From: Brumimicrobium sp035497735
Lineage (GTDB): Bacteria; Bacteroidota; Bacteroidia; Flavobacteriales_D; Crocinitomicaceae
Length of the DNA stretch: 64,000 nucleotides
Reading direction: 5' to 3'
Assembly (NCBI GenBank): GCA_035497735.1
Contig: DATJCX010000058.1
Location: 62,001-126,000 of the forward strand
Shown here: one piece after another, positions 18,325 through 26,432 of the stretch
Position numbering within the stretch: the stretch's first letter is position 1
Layout of the letters: every line of letters begins with the position of its first letter
Notes under the pieces: generated by a model
The model's database searches: none
What the model was told of the DNA's origin: nothing
Seen by the model: the letters and a program-made list of their open reading frames with translations, nothing else
Made by a program: the position numbers and the translations under genes

Positions 18325-19158
18325 ATGCAAACAGAACAAGAAATTAAAGAAATGGTAAAGCAAAAATACAGTGAAATTGCTTTACAAGACAAAGAAACAA
18401 ATGCTTCTTCATGTTGTGGTTCAGGCTGCTCTAGCACGGAAATTTACAACATCATGAACGAAGAGTATAACGAACTTGAAGGCTACAATCCAGATGCTGA
18501 CTTAGGGTTGGGTTGCGGTTTACCAACTGAGTTTGCTAAGATTAGACCAGGCGACGTCGTAATCGACTTAGGAAGTGGTGCAGGAAATGATTGCTTTGTT
18601 GCTCGATCTATAACAGGAGAAACTGGAAAAGTAATTGGAATTGACTTTGCTGAACCGATGATTAGCAAAGCACGTGAAAATGCAGAAAAACTAGGCTTTA
18701 ACAACGTTGAATTTCGTCAAGGAGACATTGAAAACATGCCAGTAACAGCAAATGCAGCGGATGTAATTGTTAGCAATTGTGTACTTAACCTTGTTCCAAA
18801 CAAAGAGGCTGTATTTAAAGATATGTACAGAGTTTTAAAACCTGGAGGTCATTTCAGTATTTCAGACATCGTATTAACGGGTGAATTACCTGATAAAATC
18901 AAAGGTGCAGCTGAAATGTATGCTGGATGTGTTGCAAGTGCAATCGATAAAGATGAGTACTTAAGCTACATCACAAAGGCAGGATTCAAAAACATGACGA
19001 TTCAAAAAGATAAGCCAATCATAGTACCTGATGATATCCTTAAGGATTACTTGACAGAAGAAGAAATTGTAGCGTACAAATCCAAAGAAACGGTGATTAG
19101 AAGTTTAACGATATACGCAGAAAAAGGATGTTGCGAGCCGAGCACTTGTTGTTGCTAA
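18325..19158 (+). CDS. arsM: arsenite S-adenosylmethionine methyltransferase
   Basis: The enzyme methylates As(III) to mono-, di- and trimethyl forms in the cytoplasm. The SAM-binding motif is VIDLGSGAGND (about 79-89). The three Cys residues that hold arsenic in ArsM are at C64 (GLGCGLP), C152 (SNCVLNL) and C202 (AGCVAS). Extra Cys clusters lie at 30-35 (CCGSGC) and at the extreme C-terminus (CCEPSTCCC). The 277-residue length is normal. It forms an operon with arsR and ends in a strong terminator. No arsenite pump or arsenate reductase is adjacent, so detoxification at this locus would be by methylation only. Confidence 0.93.
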   Translation: MQTEQEIKEMVKQKYSEIALQDKETNASSCCGSGCSSTEIYNIMNEEYNELEGYNPDADLGLGCGLPTEFAKIRPGDVVIDLGSGAGNDCFVARSITGETGKVIGIDFAEPMISKARENAEKLGFNNVEFRQGDIENMPVTANAADVIVSNCVLNLVPNKEAVFKDMYRVLKPGGHFSISDIVLTGELPDKIKGAAEMYAGCVASAIDKDEYLSYITKAGFKNMTIQKDKPIIVPDDILKDYLTEEEIVAYKSKETVIRSLTIYAEKGCCEPSTCCC

Positions 19159-19195
19159 AAAGAAATTAACTGAAAATTATCAGTTAAATAAGATC

Positions 19196-19229
19196 GTAGG
19201 AATACTTGATGTGTTCCTACTTTTTTTTT
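19196..19229 (+). terminator. strong intrinsic terminator after arsM
   Basis: A 10-bp stem (19196-19205 with 19211-19220, one G-U pair) has a 5-base loop and is followed by nine T. Confidence 0.9.
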
Positions 19230-19372
19230 CATTAACTCTATAAATGAAGGTTCTAGATAAATAAATACAATAAGTTTTATTCGTCTAATTTTATAAAAAA
19301 AAGAGGGATTTATATGTCAAAACTGAAATATTCAATATATTTATATCAAAATAACTAATAAAATAACTAATT

Positions 19373-19969
19373 ATGAAAATTAAATTATTATTCCTTTTGC
19401 TAATAGCATCTCCCCTTGTTGTCTTTGGTCAAAAGTACAAAATTACAGCTGGGGATTATTCCGCCCTTAGTGGTGCTACCGAATTTAATGTCGAGGTGGA
19501 TTATTCTCAAGTTACGTACTACAATGAAAAAATGTCCGAAGCAAAATACATTGAAAAACGTATGAAAGACAAAGACGGCGACGATGTAAATGCTATTAAA
19601 AAAGACTGGGATAAAATGAAAGAAGAAAGAATTCCAGACAAAATTACTACGATAGCAAATAAGTACTGTAAAAACGGTCAAAACTATGCGGTAGATAATG
19701 GCGCTGCAAAAATCACAATGATTGTTCGTCCACAATGGATTTATCCAGGTTATTTCGGAGGTGTGATGAAATCACCTTCAAAGTTAAATGTTAATTATGA
19801 CTTCGTAGATGCGGCTAACCCGAGTAAAGTTCTTTTATCAATTAGCTGTACAAAAGCTGTTGGAGATATTTATCCAGTAGGTATCCCGAATACAAACACG
19901 AGAATTGCTGAAGCGTTTGCGCATTCAACAAAAGGTCTGGTTAAATTACTAGCTAAAAAAGTTAAGTAA
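19373..19969 (+). CDS. secreted hypothetical protein
   Basis: The product has 198 residues with a clear signal peptide (KLLFLLLIASPLVVFGQ). The mature part has one Lys/Asp-rich helix (about 60-90) and mixed beta segments ending in a helix rich in Ala and Lys. It contains two Cys residues (about 103 and 160). I recognise no family. It is flanked by terminators and is likely monocistronic, periplasmic or surface-exposed. Confidence 0.55.
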   Translation: MKIKLLFLLLIASPLVVFGQKYKITAGDYSALSGATEFNVEVDYSQVTYYNEKMSEAKYIEKRMKDKDGDDVNAIKKDWDKMKEERIPDKITTIANKYCKNGQNYAVDNGAAKITMIVRPQWIYPGYFGGVMKSPSKLNVNYDFVDAANPSKVLLSISCTKAVGDIYPVGIPNTNTRIAEAFAHSTKGLVKLLAKKVK

Positions 19970-20000
19970 TTGATTGACTAGAAAAAATGATTTTAAGTTA

Positions 20001-20030
20001 AATCCCAATTAGAAATAGTTGGGATTTTTT
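20001..20030 (+). terminator. intrinsic terminator
   Basis: The stem AATCCCAA (20001-20008) pairs with TTGGGATT (20019-20026), followed by a T run. Confidence 0.85.
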
Positions 20031-20252
20031 GTTCCTATAGAAATTTTCGTGAACAAAAAAGTTAATGTCTTTAAAGAGATAGATTTTAGATTTAATGATG
20101 GATGTTTCTAAAATACTTATTCCCTGAATATGTTTTTTTATGCTAAAATCTTTTTTTACAGGGTAAATAATTTACGATCTCGGGAACATTGTGGTAAGTT
20201 CAATAAAAATAACACTGAATATCATATCGCTTTTTTTCTTATTATTGTAATT

Positions 20253-21698
20253 ATGAAAAAAATTAATTCATTTATTGCATTTCTACTTATTAGTTGCGCT
20301 GTTTCTTCACAGAACTTGATAAGTGTTACCCCTATGGATTCTCACTCCTTAGCAGCTGTTGAAGCCAATATAAACCCATCATTGCAGCCTGACAATGCTG
20401 ATTTACATGCTTTAAAAAGCTACAAAGTAGTTTACAACACCACGGATGTACATGGAAATCCTACAATTGCTTCAGGAGCTCTGTATCTACCTGTATTAAC
20501 AGATTGTGCTTACGTTCCTATATTGGTTTATGAACATTCAACAGAGTTTAGAAAAGCAATTGTTCCTTCTACTAATAATTACATTATAGAGGCTGGTTAT
20601 TTTTCTACAACCGGATATATTACAATCCTTCCTGATTATTTAGGACTGGGAGTTAATCCTGGAGTTCACATATATCAGCATGCTGAAACTGAAGCAACAG
20701 CAACATTAGATTTAATTCGAGCTGTCAGAGAGTTTTTAGAAAATGCTCCCGATGAGTTAAAAGACAACGGCGAGTTGTTTATTACAGGTTATTCTCATGG
20801 AGGACACTCTGCTATGGCAACAAATAAATATATTGAAGACCATAATTTACACAGTGAATTTAACGTTGTGGCGTGCGCTCCTCTTTCTGGAGCTTATGAT
20901 CAAAGCGGTGCACAATTCGATTTGATGTTTGATAATGACTCTACCTTTTATGCTACTCCTCTTATTCCTTATATATTAGCCTCTTATCAAGAAGCTTACG
21001 GTAACTTATATCAGAGTTATGAAGAACTTTATAAACCTTCCCACGCTAGTCAAATAGAGGCTTTTATAAATTCTGGAACAAACGACGTTACCCAATGGAC
21101 GGATATGTTGGGCACAAATTATTTTGTTTTTATGCAGGATTCTGTTCTTCATAACATGTTTGCTGATGTCAACAGAGATTCCCACCCGATAAACGTTGCA
21201 TTAAAAGCAAATAACCTGTATGATTGGGTTCCAACTAACCCAATGAGAATGGTTTATTGTGGAAATGACACAATGGTTTCTCCATACAATACCATTAATA
21301 CCTTAGACACTATGTTGGCTTTGGGGGCAACACAAGTAGAAGCAGTATTGCTTTCCCAATTAGGTGACCACCACACTTGTTATTGGCCAGCAAAAAAGTA
21401 TGCTTTAGATTGGTTTAATACCTTGGCAACAAAATGTACTTACGTGTCTATTGATGAATTTGATAAAGAACTAGTTACTTTGTATCCAAATCCAACAAAG
21501 GATATACTAATGGTAAAAGGAGTAGAATTATCTAACTCTAATGTAACTATTCACTCTTCTTTGGGTCGATTATTTGAAAATAGATCTATAATCAATAATC
21601 AAATTGATGTTACGGAACTTCCTCCAGGTATTTATTTCATAACAATAGCCAATAAAGACAAGGAAGTTGTTTTGCGAATGAAGTTTGTAAAAGAGTAG
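20253..21698 (+). CDS. secreted alpha/beta hydrolase with type IX sorting domain
   Basis: I start this at the ATG at 20253, where MKKINSFIAFLLISCAVSSQ is a good signal peptide. Upstream in-frame codons would hide it. The mature enzyme has a lipase/prolyl-oligopeptidase-like alpha/beta hydrolase fold with the nucleophile elbow GYSHGG. A likely acid follows in the YCGNDTMVS segment, and a His in QLGDHHTCYWP. The last 75 residues form a Por C-terminal sorting domain (LYPNPTKDILMVKG, then LPPGIYFITI). The protein is therefore exported through the type IX system to the surface or medium. The substrate is probably an ester or peptide. Confidence 0.78.
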   Translation: MKKINSFIAFLLISCAVSSQNLISVTPMDSHSLAAVEANINPSLQPDNADLHALKSYKVVYNTTDVHGNPTIASGALYLPVLTDCAYVPILVYEHSTEFRKAIVPSTNNYIIEAGYFSTTGYITILPDYLGLGVNPGVHIYQHAETEATATLDLIRAVREFLENAPDELKDNGELFITGYSHGGHSAMATNKYIEDHNLHSEFNVVACAPLSGAYDQSGAQFDLMFDNDSTFYATPLIPYILASYQEAYGNLYQSYEELYKPSHASQIEAFINSGTNDVTQWTDMLGTNYFVFMQDSVLHNMFADVNRDSHPINVALKANNLYDWVPTNPMRMVYCGNDTMVSPYNTINTLDTMLALGATQVEAVLLSQLGDHHTCYWPAKKYALDWFNTLATKCTYVSIDEFDKELVTLYPNPTKDILMVKGVELSNSNVTIHSSLGRLFENRSIINNQIDVTELPPGIYFITIANKDKEVVLRMKFVKE

Positions 21699-21731
21699 CT
21701 AATTTGTGTGGTAAACGCAGGGATTGGAATC

Positions 21732-21766
21732 AAAAAAAGAGCTTCTAAATAAATTTAAAAGCTCTT
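21732..21766 (-). terminator. terminator for the reverse-strand quinone oxidoreductase unit
   Basis: The arms AAGAGCTT (21737-21744) and AAGCTCTT (21759-21766) form a hairpin. Read on the reverse strand it ends in a run of T. It may also stop forward transcripts from the hydrolase gene. Confidence 0.75.
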
Positions 21767-21787
21767 CTACCCTATTGGTTATTTTAA

Positions 21788-21916
21788 TTATCTCGTTCCT
21801 CCGTGCCCACCAGCTACGATGAACATAATCTTTAAAGACAAAAAGATGAATTTAAAGAATTGGATGATTGGATTTCTCATGACGAAGCGTTGGCCTCTTG
21901 TTATTTTATTTTCCAT
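21788..21916 (-). CDS. 42-residue membrane-associated peptide downstream of SQR
   Basis: This short gene encodes MENKITRGQRFVMRNPIIQF, then a hydrophobic stretch (about 20-36) and the tail AGGHGGTR. It starts 40 bases after the stop of the truncated sulfide:quinone oxidoreductase and ends just before a good reverse-strand terminator. This gives it the layout of the last gene of that operon. The amphipathic start and single hydrophobic helix suggest a small membrane subunit. I know no named family. The support is position and composition, not homology. Confidence 0.55.
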   Translation of the reverse strand: MENKITRGQRFVMRNPIIQFFKFIFLSLKIMFIVAGGHGGTR

Positions 21917-21956
21917 TTTTAATGCTTTTAATTTCTAAATATTATTCTCCACTTTC

Positions 21957-22868
21957 CTACTCAGGAATTAACCACCAGAATGGTCTCATCTTAGCTTTAT
22001 AGATAAAAGCATAGTGCAAGAAAAGTTTTAACCAGTGCCCTGCCAAACCAATATCACCAAAAGTTTTACCTAGTTGACGACCTTGTGAATCTGGATACTT
22101 CTCATAATCTGGAACGATAGGAAAAGTAGTAATACTCACTCCACTTCCTGAAAGCATTCCATAACCAGCAGAAGCGATACAAGCTGCACCCATATTCCCC
22201 ATCGACCCTTTATGGTCTAGAGACATCTTATTTCCTTTAATAGAAGCTATAATATTGTCTGCAACTAATTTCGCACTCATTCCAGAAGGCATTCCCGTTC
22301 TTGGCGGAGCTGGTGAAATGTCCGTCCCGTTTTTACTTTTTCGAGGCTTAGAAATTGCATGTGGCGGTGCAAACGCAATCCCCGGTGCAAAAATATTTTG
22401 ATACGTTGGATTTTGATACGTCTCTGGCCAATCTTTTACAGACCACTCCTCATAAGGTTTCGCAGTATAATCAGCATCAACAATCATAAAGCCTTTAAAT
22501 AATTTATCAGTAATATCTTCATTCTCCTTACCAAAGGCCTTAAACCCATGTCCAGAAAATGCAGGAATTAACATCGCAAAATCATAGTCTTCGCTTTTAA
22601 ATTCTCCTTCTAGGTTTTCGTAATGAGCAACACCGTCTTCAACCTTGTTGACACCCGCACCTAAAATCCATTTGATACCTCTGTCTTTAAAGATCATCTC
22701 AACCATCTCATGTGACGGCATCGTCTTTCTTCCATAACTCAAGAGCATACCGTCCATTCCGAAGTCTCCTAACAAGTACTCATTGGAAATCCAAGTAACT
22801 TCAGCCATGTCTCTCACCTTGTGGCGCACTAACTCTTGCTCTACATTCAAGATATACTCAAAAGCAGC
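21957..22868 (-). pseudogene. sulfide:quinone oxidoreductase-like gene, N-terminal part missing
   Basis: The open frame keeps about 300 C-terminal residues of an FAD-linked sulfide:quinone oxidoreductase. Recognisable pieces are the NVEQELVRHK helix, WISNEYLLGDFGMDG, the NIFAPGIAFA region that contacts flavin, TGMPSGMSAKLVADNI, and an amphipathic C-terminus (HYAFIYKAKMRPFWW) for membrane binding. The frame continues upstream in register (AAFEYI), then stops matching at 22863-22868. The first roughly 150 residues, with the GxGxxG dinucleotide fold, are gone. The only available start is a TTG. The protein should not bind FAD normally, so this is a relic cut by the island edge. Confidence 0.75.
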
Positions 22869-22997
22869 GTCGTGGCAATGTTTGATGCTGGTGATATTAT
22901 TAAGACTGTAATTTTAGCCGCGGTTGGTGCTGTGGTTAGTTTTTTGGTTACGAGAGGGTTGAAGTGGGTGTGGGGGAAAATAGGCAGTAAAAACTGA
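22866..22997 (+). pseudogene. 3' fragment of a small membrane-protein gene (left module border)
   Basis: The translation SVVAMFDAGDIIKTVILAAV, then a hydrophobic segment and RGLKWVWGK, matches the last 43 residues of the intact gene at 26100-26282 almost residue for residue. The first 15 codons are missing because the sequence passes directly into the truncated SQR gene. A start at the internal ATG (22878) would give 39 residues, but function is doubtful. Confidence 0.75.
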
Positions 22998-23111
22998 ATA
23001 TTTACTATATATTTTTGACAGATAGAAAAAAAGATATAAAATACTGATCTTTCAGGTTCCAAATGTTATTTATTTTGTCTTTGTTTGTCAGGAACTTAAA
23101 AACTAAATAAA

Positions 23112-23849
23112 ATGTACATTAACGAAAATTTTAAAAAGCTTCTTGAAAAGTTGGATAGTGATGATTATGTAGGCTTAGGAAATCCAAATTCCAAAATTTT
23201 ATTTATTGGAAAAGAAGCAGGTACAAATATTGATGAAGAAATCTTTCACGGAAGTGCCAAATCTTGGATTACAGGAAATGATTATTCTTTGAGATATGAA
23301 CCAACAGAAACAAAAATTAGAAACTTAAATCATACTTGGCAAAGGTATCAAAAGCTATATAATTCTATTAATACAAATCTTGGTATTAATAAAACACAAA
23401 GCTCTAAGTATGAAATATCATTTATCGAAGACATTTTTACGACAGAATTTAGCCAACTACCTGCACCAAAGACTGAAATAGCGAAACAAAATCCTAAATT
23501 TAAATCTGAATTGGCAAAAAGAAAGGACTCGTTTTTTAAAAGCGACTTTGTTCAAGAGTTTCAAATCATCATAATATTTGCCTCTGACAATAACTACATT
23601 GAAACTTATAAAGGTGAGGTCAGCGATTTATTTAAGGTCTCATTTGAAGGCCCGCCAATTAGTTGTGAAGGAGGAAGTAAAATATGGGTTAATAAAGGAG
23701 TTAATTTAAGTAAGAAACCCAAAATAGTAATTCATACTAGACAATTAGCTACACGTCAAGCAGCTAGTATTAATGACTTAATAGATAAATTAAGTAATAT
23801 AGTCTCTGATTTTATTACTGAAAACAATATAAATTTAGTTGATTCTTAA
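23112..23849 (+). CDS. hypothetical protein, possible uracil-DNA-glycosylase-like fold
   Basis: The product has 245 residues and no signal peptide. Near the N-terminus, GNPNSKILFIGKEAG (about 22-36) resembles the first active-site strand and loop of uracil-DNA glycosylase-like proteins. IVIHTRQLATRQA (about 205-217) sits where that superfamily has its last conserved strand. The expected catalytic residues are not clearly present, so activity is unproven. It is the first cargo gene of the left module, 99 bases ahead of two DnaB-like genes on the same strand. AT content is high, as in the rest of the island. The gene is convincing but the function is a weak inference. Confidence 0.5.
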   Translation: MYINENFKKLLEKLDSDDYVGLGNPNSKILFIGKEAGTNIDEEIFHGSAKSWITGNDYSLRYEPTETKIRNLNHTWQRYQKLYNSINTNLGINKTQSSKYEISFIEDIFTTEFSQLPAPKTEIAKQNPKFKSELAKRKDSFFKSDFVQEFQIIIIFASDNNYIETYKGEVSDLFKVSFEGPPISCEGGSKIWVNKGVNLSKKPKIVIHTRQLATRQAASINDLIDKLSNIVSDFITENNINLVDS

Positions 23850-23948
23850 AGAGATGAAAATGTCAGCTAAAAAAACACAATTTGTTAGTAAAGCCTTTGG
23901 CATTAGTCGGTTAAAATTGTATCCTTTCAGCAAATAAAACTTAAACAA

Positions 23949-24698
23949 ATGACAAATGTCAACCAATTCAAAACTGGCTACGAATGCATCGACCGGAACA
24001 TGACTTTTTCTGCAACAGATTTAATTTGTATAGCTGGAAGGCCAGCAATGGGCTGCACAACCTTTGCACTAAACATAATGCTAAGAAATAAAGATGCTAA
24101 AGGCTGTTTTATTTCGCTAGTTGATACAGAACAAAAAGTGAAGAGAAAAATAGATATAATTACGGCAAGTCAAACCGAAACCGGCAACAATACTATTGAT
24201 TTTTCAAAAACTCAAGAGATTGACTTCAAATTTTTGGAATTAGCAACAACCTTAGAATTGATCGAGTTCATAGTTTTAATTTCAAATGACTATGATTATT
24301 TTGTAATTGATAGTTTATCATATATAAATCTAAATACGGATTCAATTTTCAGCAAAAACAAGAACTATCAAGAGGTAGTAAGATATTTGAAGTCTGCATG
24401 TTCAATGATGAAAAAGAACATAATCCTATTGTCTTCAACCTCACATGAAATAGAAGATGAATCAAAATTTTCATTTTCATATTACGGAATACGAGAAAAA
24501 TATTTTGACCATATAATTACAATTGCAAAGCCTGAATATTATGGGATTAAAAATGACGAATTCGGCAGAAATTATGAAAAAGGAGAAACTATTGTTTGCA
24601 TTGCAAAAACCCGATCTGAGAAAGGTGGTTTTGAAACCTCATTGAGGTTTAATAAAGATAGTTTAGAATTTGAATCTCAAGGTTTTTTTGATGATTAG
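23949..24698 (+). CDS. DnaB/RecA-like pseudo-ATPase, copy 1
   Basis: The 249 residues correspond to the C-terminal motor domain of the replicative helicase DnaB alone. FKTGYECIDRNM aligns with the DnaB entry motif. GRPAMGCT (30-37) aligns with Walker A. YDYFVIDSLSYI (D121) aligns with Walker B. The late KPEYY and IAKTRSEKGG align with the DnaB arginine-finger strand. The Walker A Lys is replaced by Cys 36. The Glu that follows the second strand in DnaB (FSLEM) is Val here (FISLVDT). ATP hydrolysis is therefore unlikely. It lacks the DnaB N-terminal domain. A paralogue follows at 24897. It may be a regulatory or DNA-binding subunit. Confidence 0.7.
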   Translation: MTNVNQFKTGYECIDRNMTFSATDLICIAGRPAMGCTTFALNIMLRNKDAKGCFISLVDTEQKVKRKIDIITASQTETGNNTIDFSKTQEIDFKFLELATTLELIEFIVLISNDYDYFVIDSLSYINLNTDSIFSKNKNYQEVVRYLKSACSMMKKNIILLSSTSHEIEDESKFSFSYYGIREKYFDHIITIAKPEYYGIKNDEFGRNYEKGETIVCIAKTRSEKGGFETSLRFNKDSLEFESQGFFDD

Positions 24699-24831
24699 TA
24701 AGTTGCAAATAGAATCTTTAATTATTGTTCTTCAGGCCTTATAATAGTATTAAATAAAAACAACAATAAGACTCGTGAAATTGATAATATCCTTAAAGTA
24801 AGGTAATTAAAAAGTCAAATAAATATTCAAA

Positions 24832-24909
24832 AGCAAGAAAACTAAAACCTAAATAATATGGATAATAAAAAGCAAGAAAACTAAAACCTAAATAATATGG
24901 ATAATAAAA
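24832..24909 (+). repeat. 39-bp perfect tandem duplication at the start of DnaB-like copy 2
   Basis: Units 24832-24870 and 24871-24909 are identical and each includes a leader plus ATGGATAATAAAA. The first ATG (24858) now reads only MDNKKQEN before a stop. The second ATG (24897) opens the real gene. The upstream copy thus acts as an accidental eight-codon leader frame. Confidence 0.9.
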
Positions 24910-25643
24910 AACAATTCAAAACCGGTTACGAAAGCATCGACCGAAAAATGCCTGTTTCTGCCACTGATTTAATTTGCATAGCATCAAGACCAGATATGGG
25001 TTGTACTATGTTTGCACTAAATATCATGCAGCGAAGTTCTGAATCTAAAGGCTGTTTTATTTCGTTAATTGATACAAAGCAACAAATGAAGAGTAAAATA
25101 GATATTATAACAAAAAATGAATCCGTCAACAACAATAAGGACCCATATCAACTCAAAGAGATTGACTTCAAGTTTTTGGAATTACCAACAACCTTAGAAT
25201 TGATCGAGTTCATAGTTTCAATTTCGAATGACTATGATTATTTTGTAATTGATAGGTTATCATATATAAATCTAAATACGAATCCAATTTTTAGCAAAAA
25301 TAAGAACTATCAAGAGGTAGTAAGGTATTTGAAGTCTGCATGTGCATTAATGAAAAAAAACATAATACTATTATCTTCAATCTCACATGAAATAGAAGAT
25401 GGTTCAGAATTTTCATTTTATTATTACGGAATACGAGAAAAATATTTTGATCATATAATTACAATTGCAAGACCTGATAGCTTTATGGTTGAGGATTGCT
25501 ATTATTTCGACAAGGATTATGAAATTGGACAAACGGTTGTTACTGTAGTAAAAACACAATCTCAGGATGGTGGATTTCAAACCTCATTGAGTTTTAATAA
25601 AAATAGTTTAGAATTTGATTCTTACAATTTATCTGGTGATTAG
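24897..25643 (+). CDS. DnaB/RecA-like pseudo-ATPase, copy 2
   Basis: This 248-residue paralogue is very similar to the 23949 gene along its whole length, most strongly from about residue 90 to 200. It keeps the same losses: SRPDMGCT at the Walker A site (Cys 36 for Lys) and FISLIDT where DnaB has a catalytic Glu. The Arg-bearing strand is KTQSQDGG here, without the finger Arg kept in copy 1. Shared 3' flanks (about 55 bases after each stop) show it arose by tandem duplication of a gene-sized unit. The conservation of both copies suggests they are kept, perhaps as a hetero-oligomer. Confidence 0.7.
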   Translation: MDNKKQFKTGYESIDRKMPVSATDLICIASRPDMGCTMFALNIMQRSSESKGCFISLIDTKQQMKSKIDIITKNESVNNNKDPYQLKEIDFKFLELPTTLELIEFIVSISNDYDYFVIDRLSYINLNTNPIFSKNKNYQEVVRYLKSACALMKKNIILLSSISHEIEDGSEFSFYYYGIREKYFDHIITIARPDSFMVEDCYYFDKDYEIGQTVVTVVKTQSQDGGFQTSLSFNKNSLEFDSYNLSGD

Positions 25644-25702
25644 TAAGTTGCAAATAATGCCTATAATTATTGTTCTTCAGATTTTATATTAGTATTAAAA
25701 AG

Positions 25703-25754
25703 AACAGCCCGCCGAAGCGAGCTGCTGAGAGAAACAAATGAACCCAACGGGCCA
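25703..25754 (-). repeat. 52-bp repeat R1 carrying a UUCG-loop terminator
   Basis: This is identical over 52 bases to 29562-29613. On the reverse strand it ends with the stem CAGCTCGC-TTCG-GCGGGCTG followed by T or A-rich DNA, an intrinsic terminator with a stable UUCG tetraloop. The preceding 30 bases are also perfectly conserved, beyond what a terminator needs. Confidence 0.85.
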
Positions 25755-25798
25755 AACAATGAAACCGTTTGTGTTATTTTGAGACTTAGCTGCGCTCT

Positions 25799-25946
25799 TC
25801 AAGAAATCAACTTCTCACAAAATCCATAAAGCCTACTAAATTTACTTCTCTCGGTTGCTGGAGGAGTTTCCAAAATCTTTAAGGTTCTCCCAAAATTCAA
25901 AGCAGAAACAGAGTTAGCAACTTCCGTGAATATGGTTGATGTTGAT
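25799..25946 (-). pseudogene. remnant of the small ORF found at the second module border
   Basis: The reverse-strand frame ends in ETPPATERSKFSRLYGFCEK, which matches the C-terminus of the 64-residue protein at 29653-29847 (ETEPGTERSKLIRFYRFCQK). No start codon lies in the open stretch, so it is probably dead. The forward strand is also open here over some 45 codons without a start, so the coding strand is not beyond doubt. Confidence 0.5.
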
Positions 25947-26047
25947 TCAAGTAAAGACGTAACCGAAGAAGCTTAGATTATCAAGATCTCTATTCGGTTG
26001 ACTGAGAAAACTTGCGTGTAAGCGTAAGTTAAAGATTCAGGTAATAG

Positions 26048-26079
26048 GCCACCAAGCAGTAATGCCTGGTGGCTTTTTT
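26048..26079 (+). terminator. hairpin terminator ahead of the small membrane-protein gene
   Basis: GCCACCA (26048-26054) pairs with TGGTGGC (26067-26073), followed by six T. A second hairpin (26009-26016 with 26023-26030) lies just upstream, so this stretch may be the end of a small structured RNA. Confidence 0.65.
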
Positions 26080-26099
26080 AATTATAAAAATTAGAAATT

Positions 26100-26282
26100 A
26101 TGGAATATACAAATGACAATACAACAATCATTGGAACGGTATCTGGAACGATTTTGAGCGTTGTGGCCATGTTTGATGCTGGAGATATTATTAAGACGAT
26201 AATTATGGCTACGATTGGTGCTGTGGTCAGTTTTTTGGTGAGTAGAGGGTTGAGGTGGATTTGGGGGAGATGGAGGAAGTAG
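26100..26282 (+). CDS. small single-helix membrane protein (module border)
   Basis: The product has 60 residues: a polar N-terminus (MEYTNDNTTIIG), a hydrophobic run broken by FDAGDIIK, a membrane helix (about 36-48), and a basic, Trp-rich tail (RGLRWIWGRWRK). The shape resembles small phage holin-like or membrane-anchor peptides, but no family is named. A second, truncated copy opens the left module at 22866. Here it lies 150 bases ahead of the SF1 helicase on the same strand. Its repeated use at the left border of different cargo suggests it belongs to the mobile unit and not to the cargo. Confidence 0.6.
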   Translation: MEYTNDNTTIIGTVSGTILSVVAMFDAGDIIKTIIMATIGAVVSFLVSRGLRWIWGRWRK

Positions 26283-26432
26283 GTGGAAGTTTGGAAAAGT
26301 TTGTATATTGTGCAGTTGTAGACAACTATGAAATGTATTTACATAATATTGAATTTAATGAAAATTGATAATTTTATTAGATGATACTAATTAATAGTAA
26401 AAATTCACAACACACACACCAGAATCAAAAAA

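Noticed and set aside
22863..22868. AGCAGC at the island edge as an attachment site
   Set aside because: Six bases are too short, and no second copy marks a right edge; it is better read as micro-homology.
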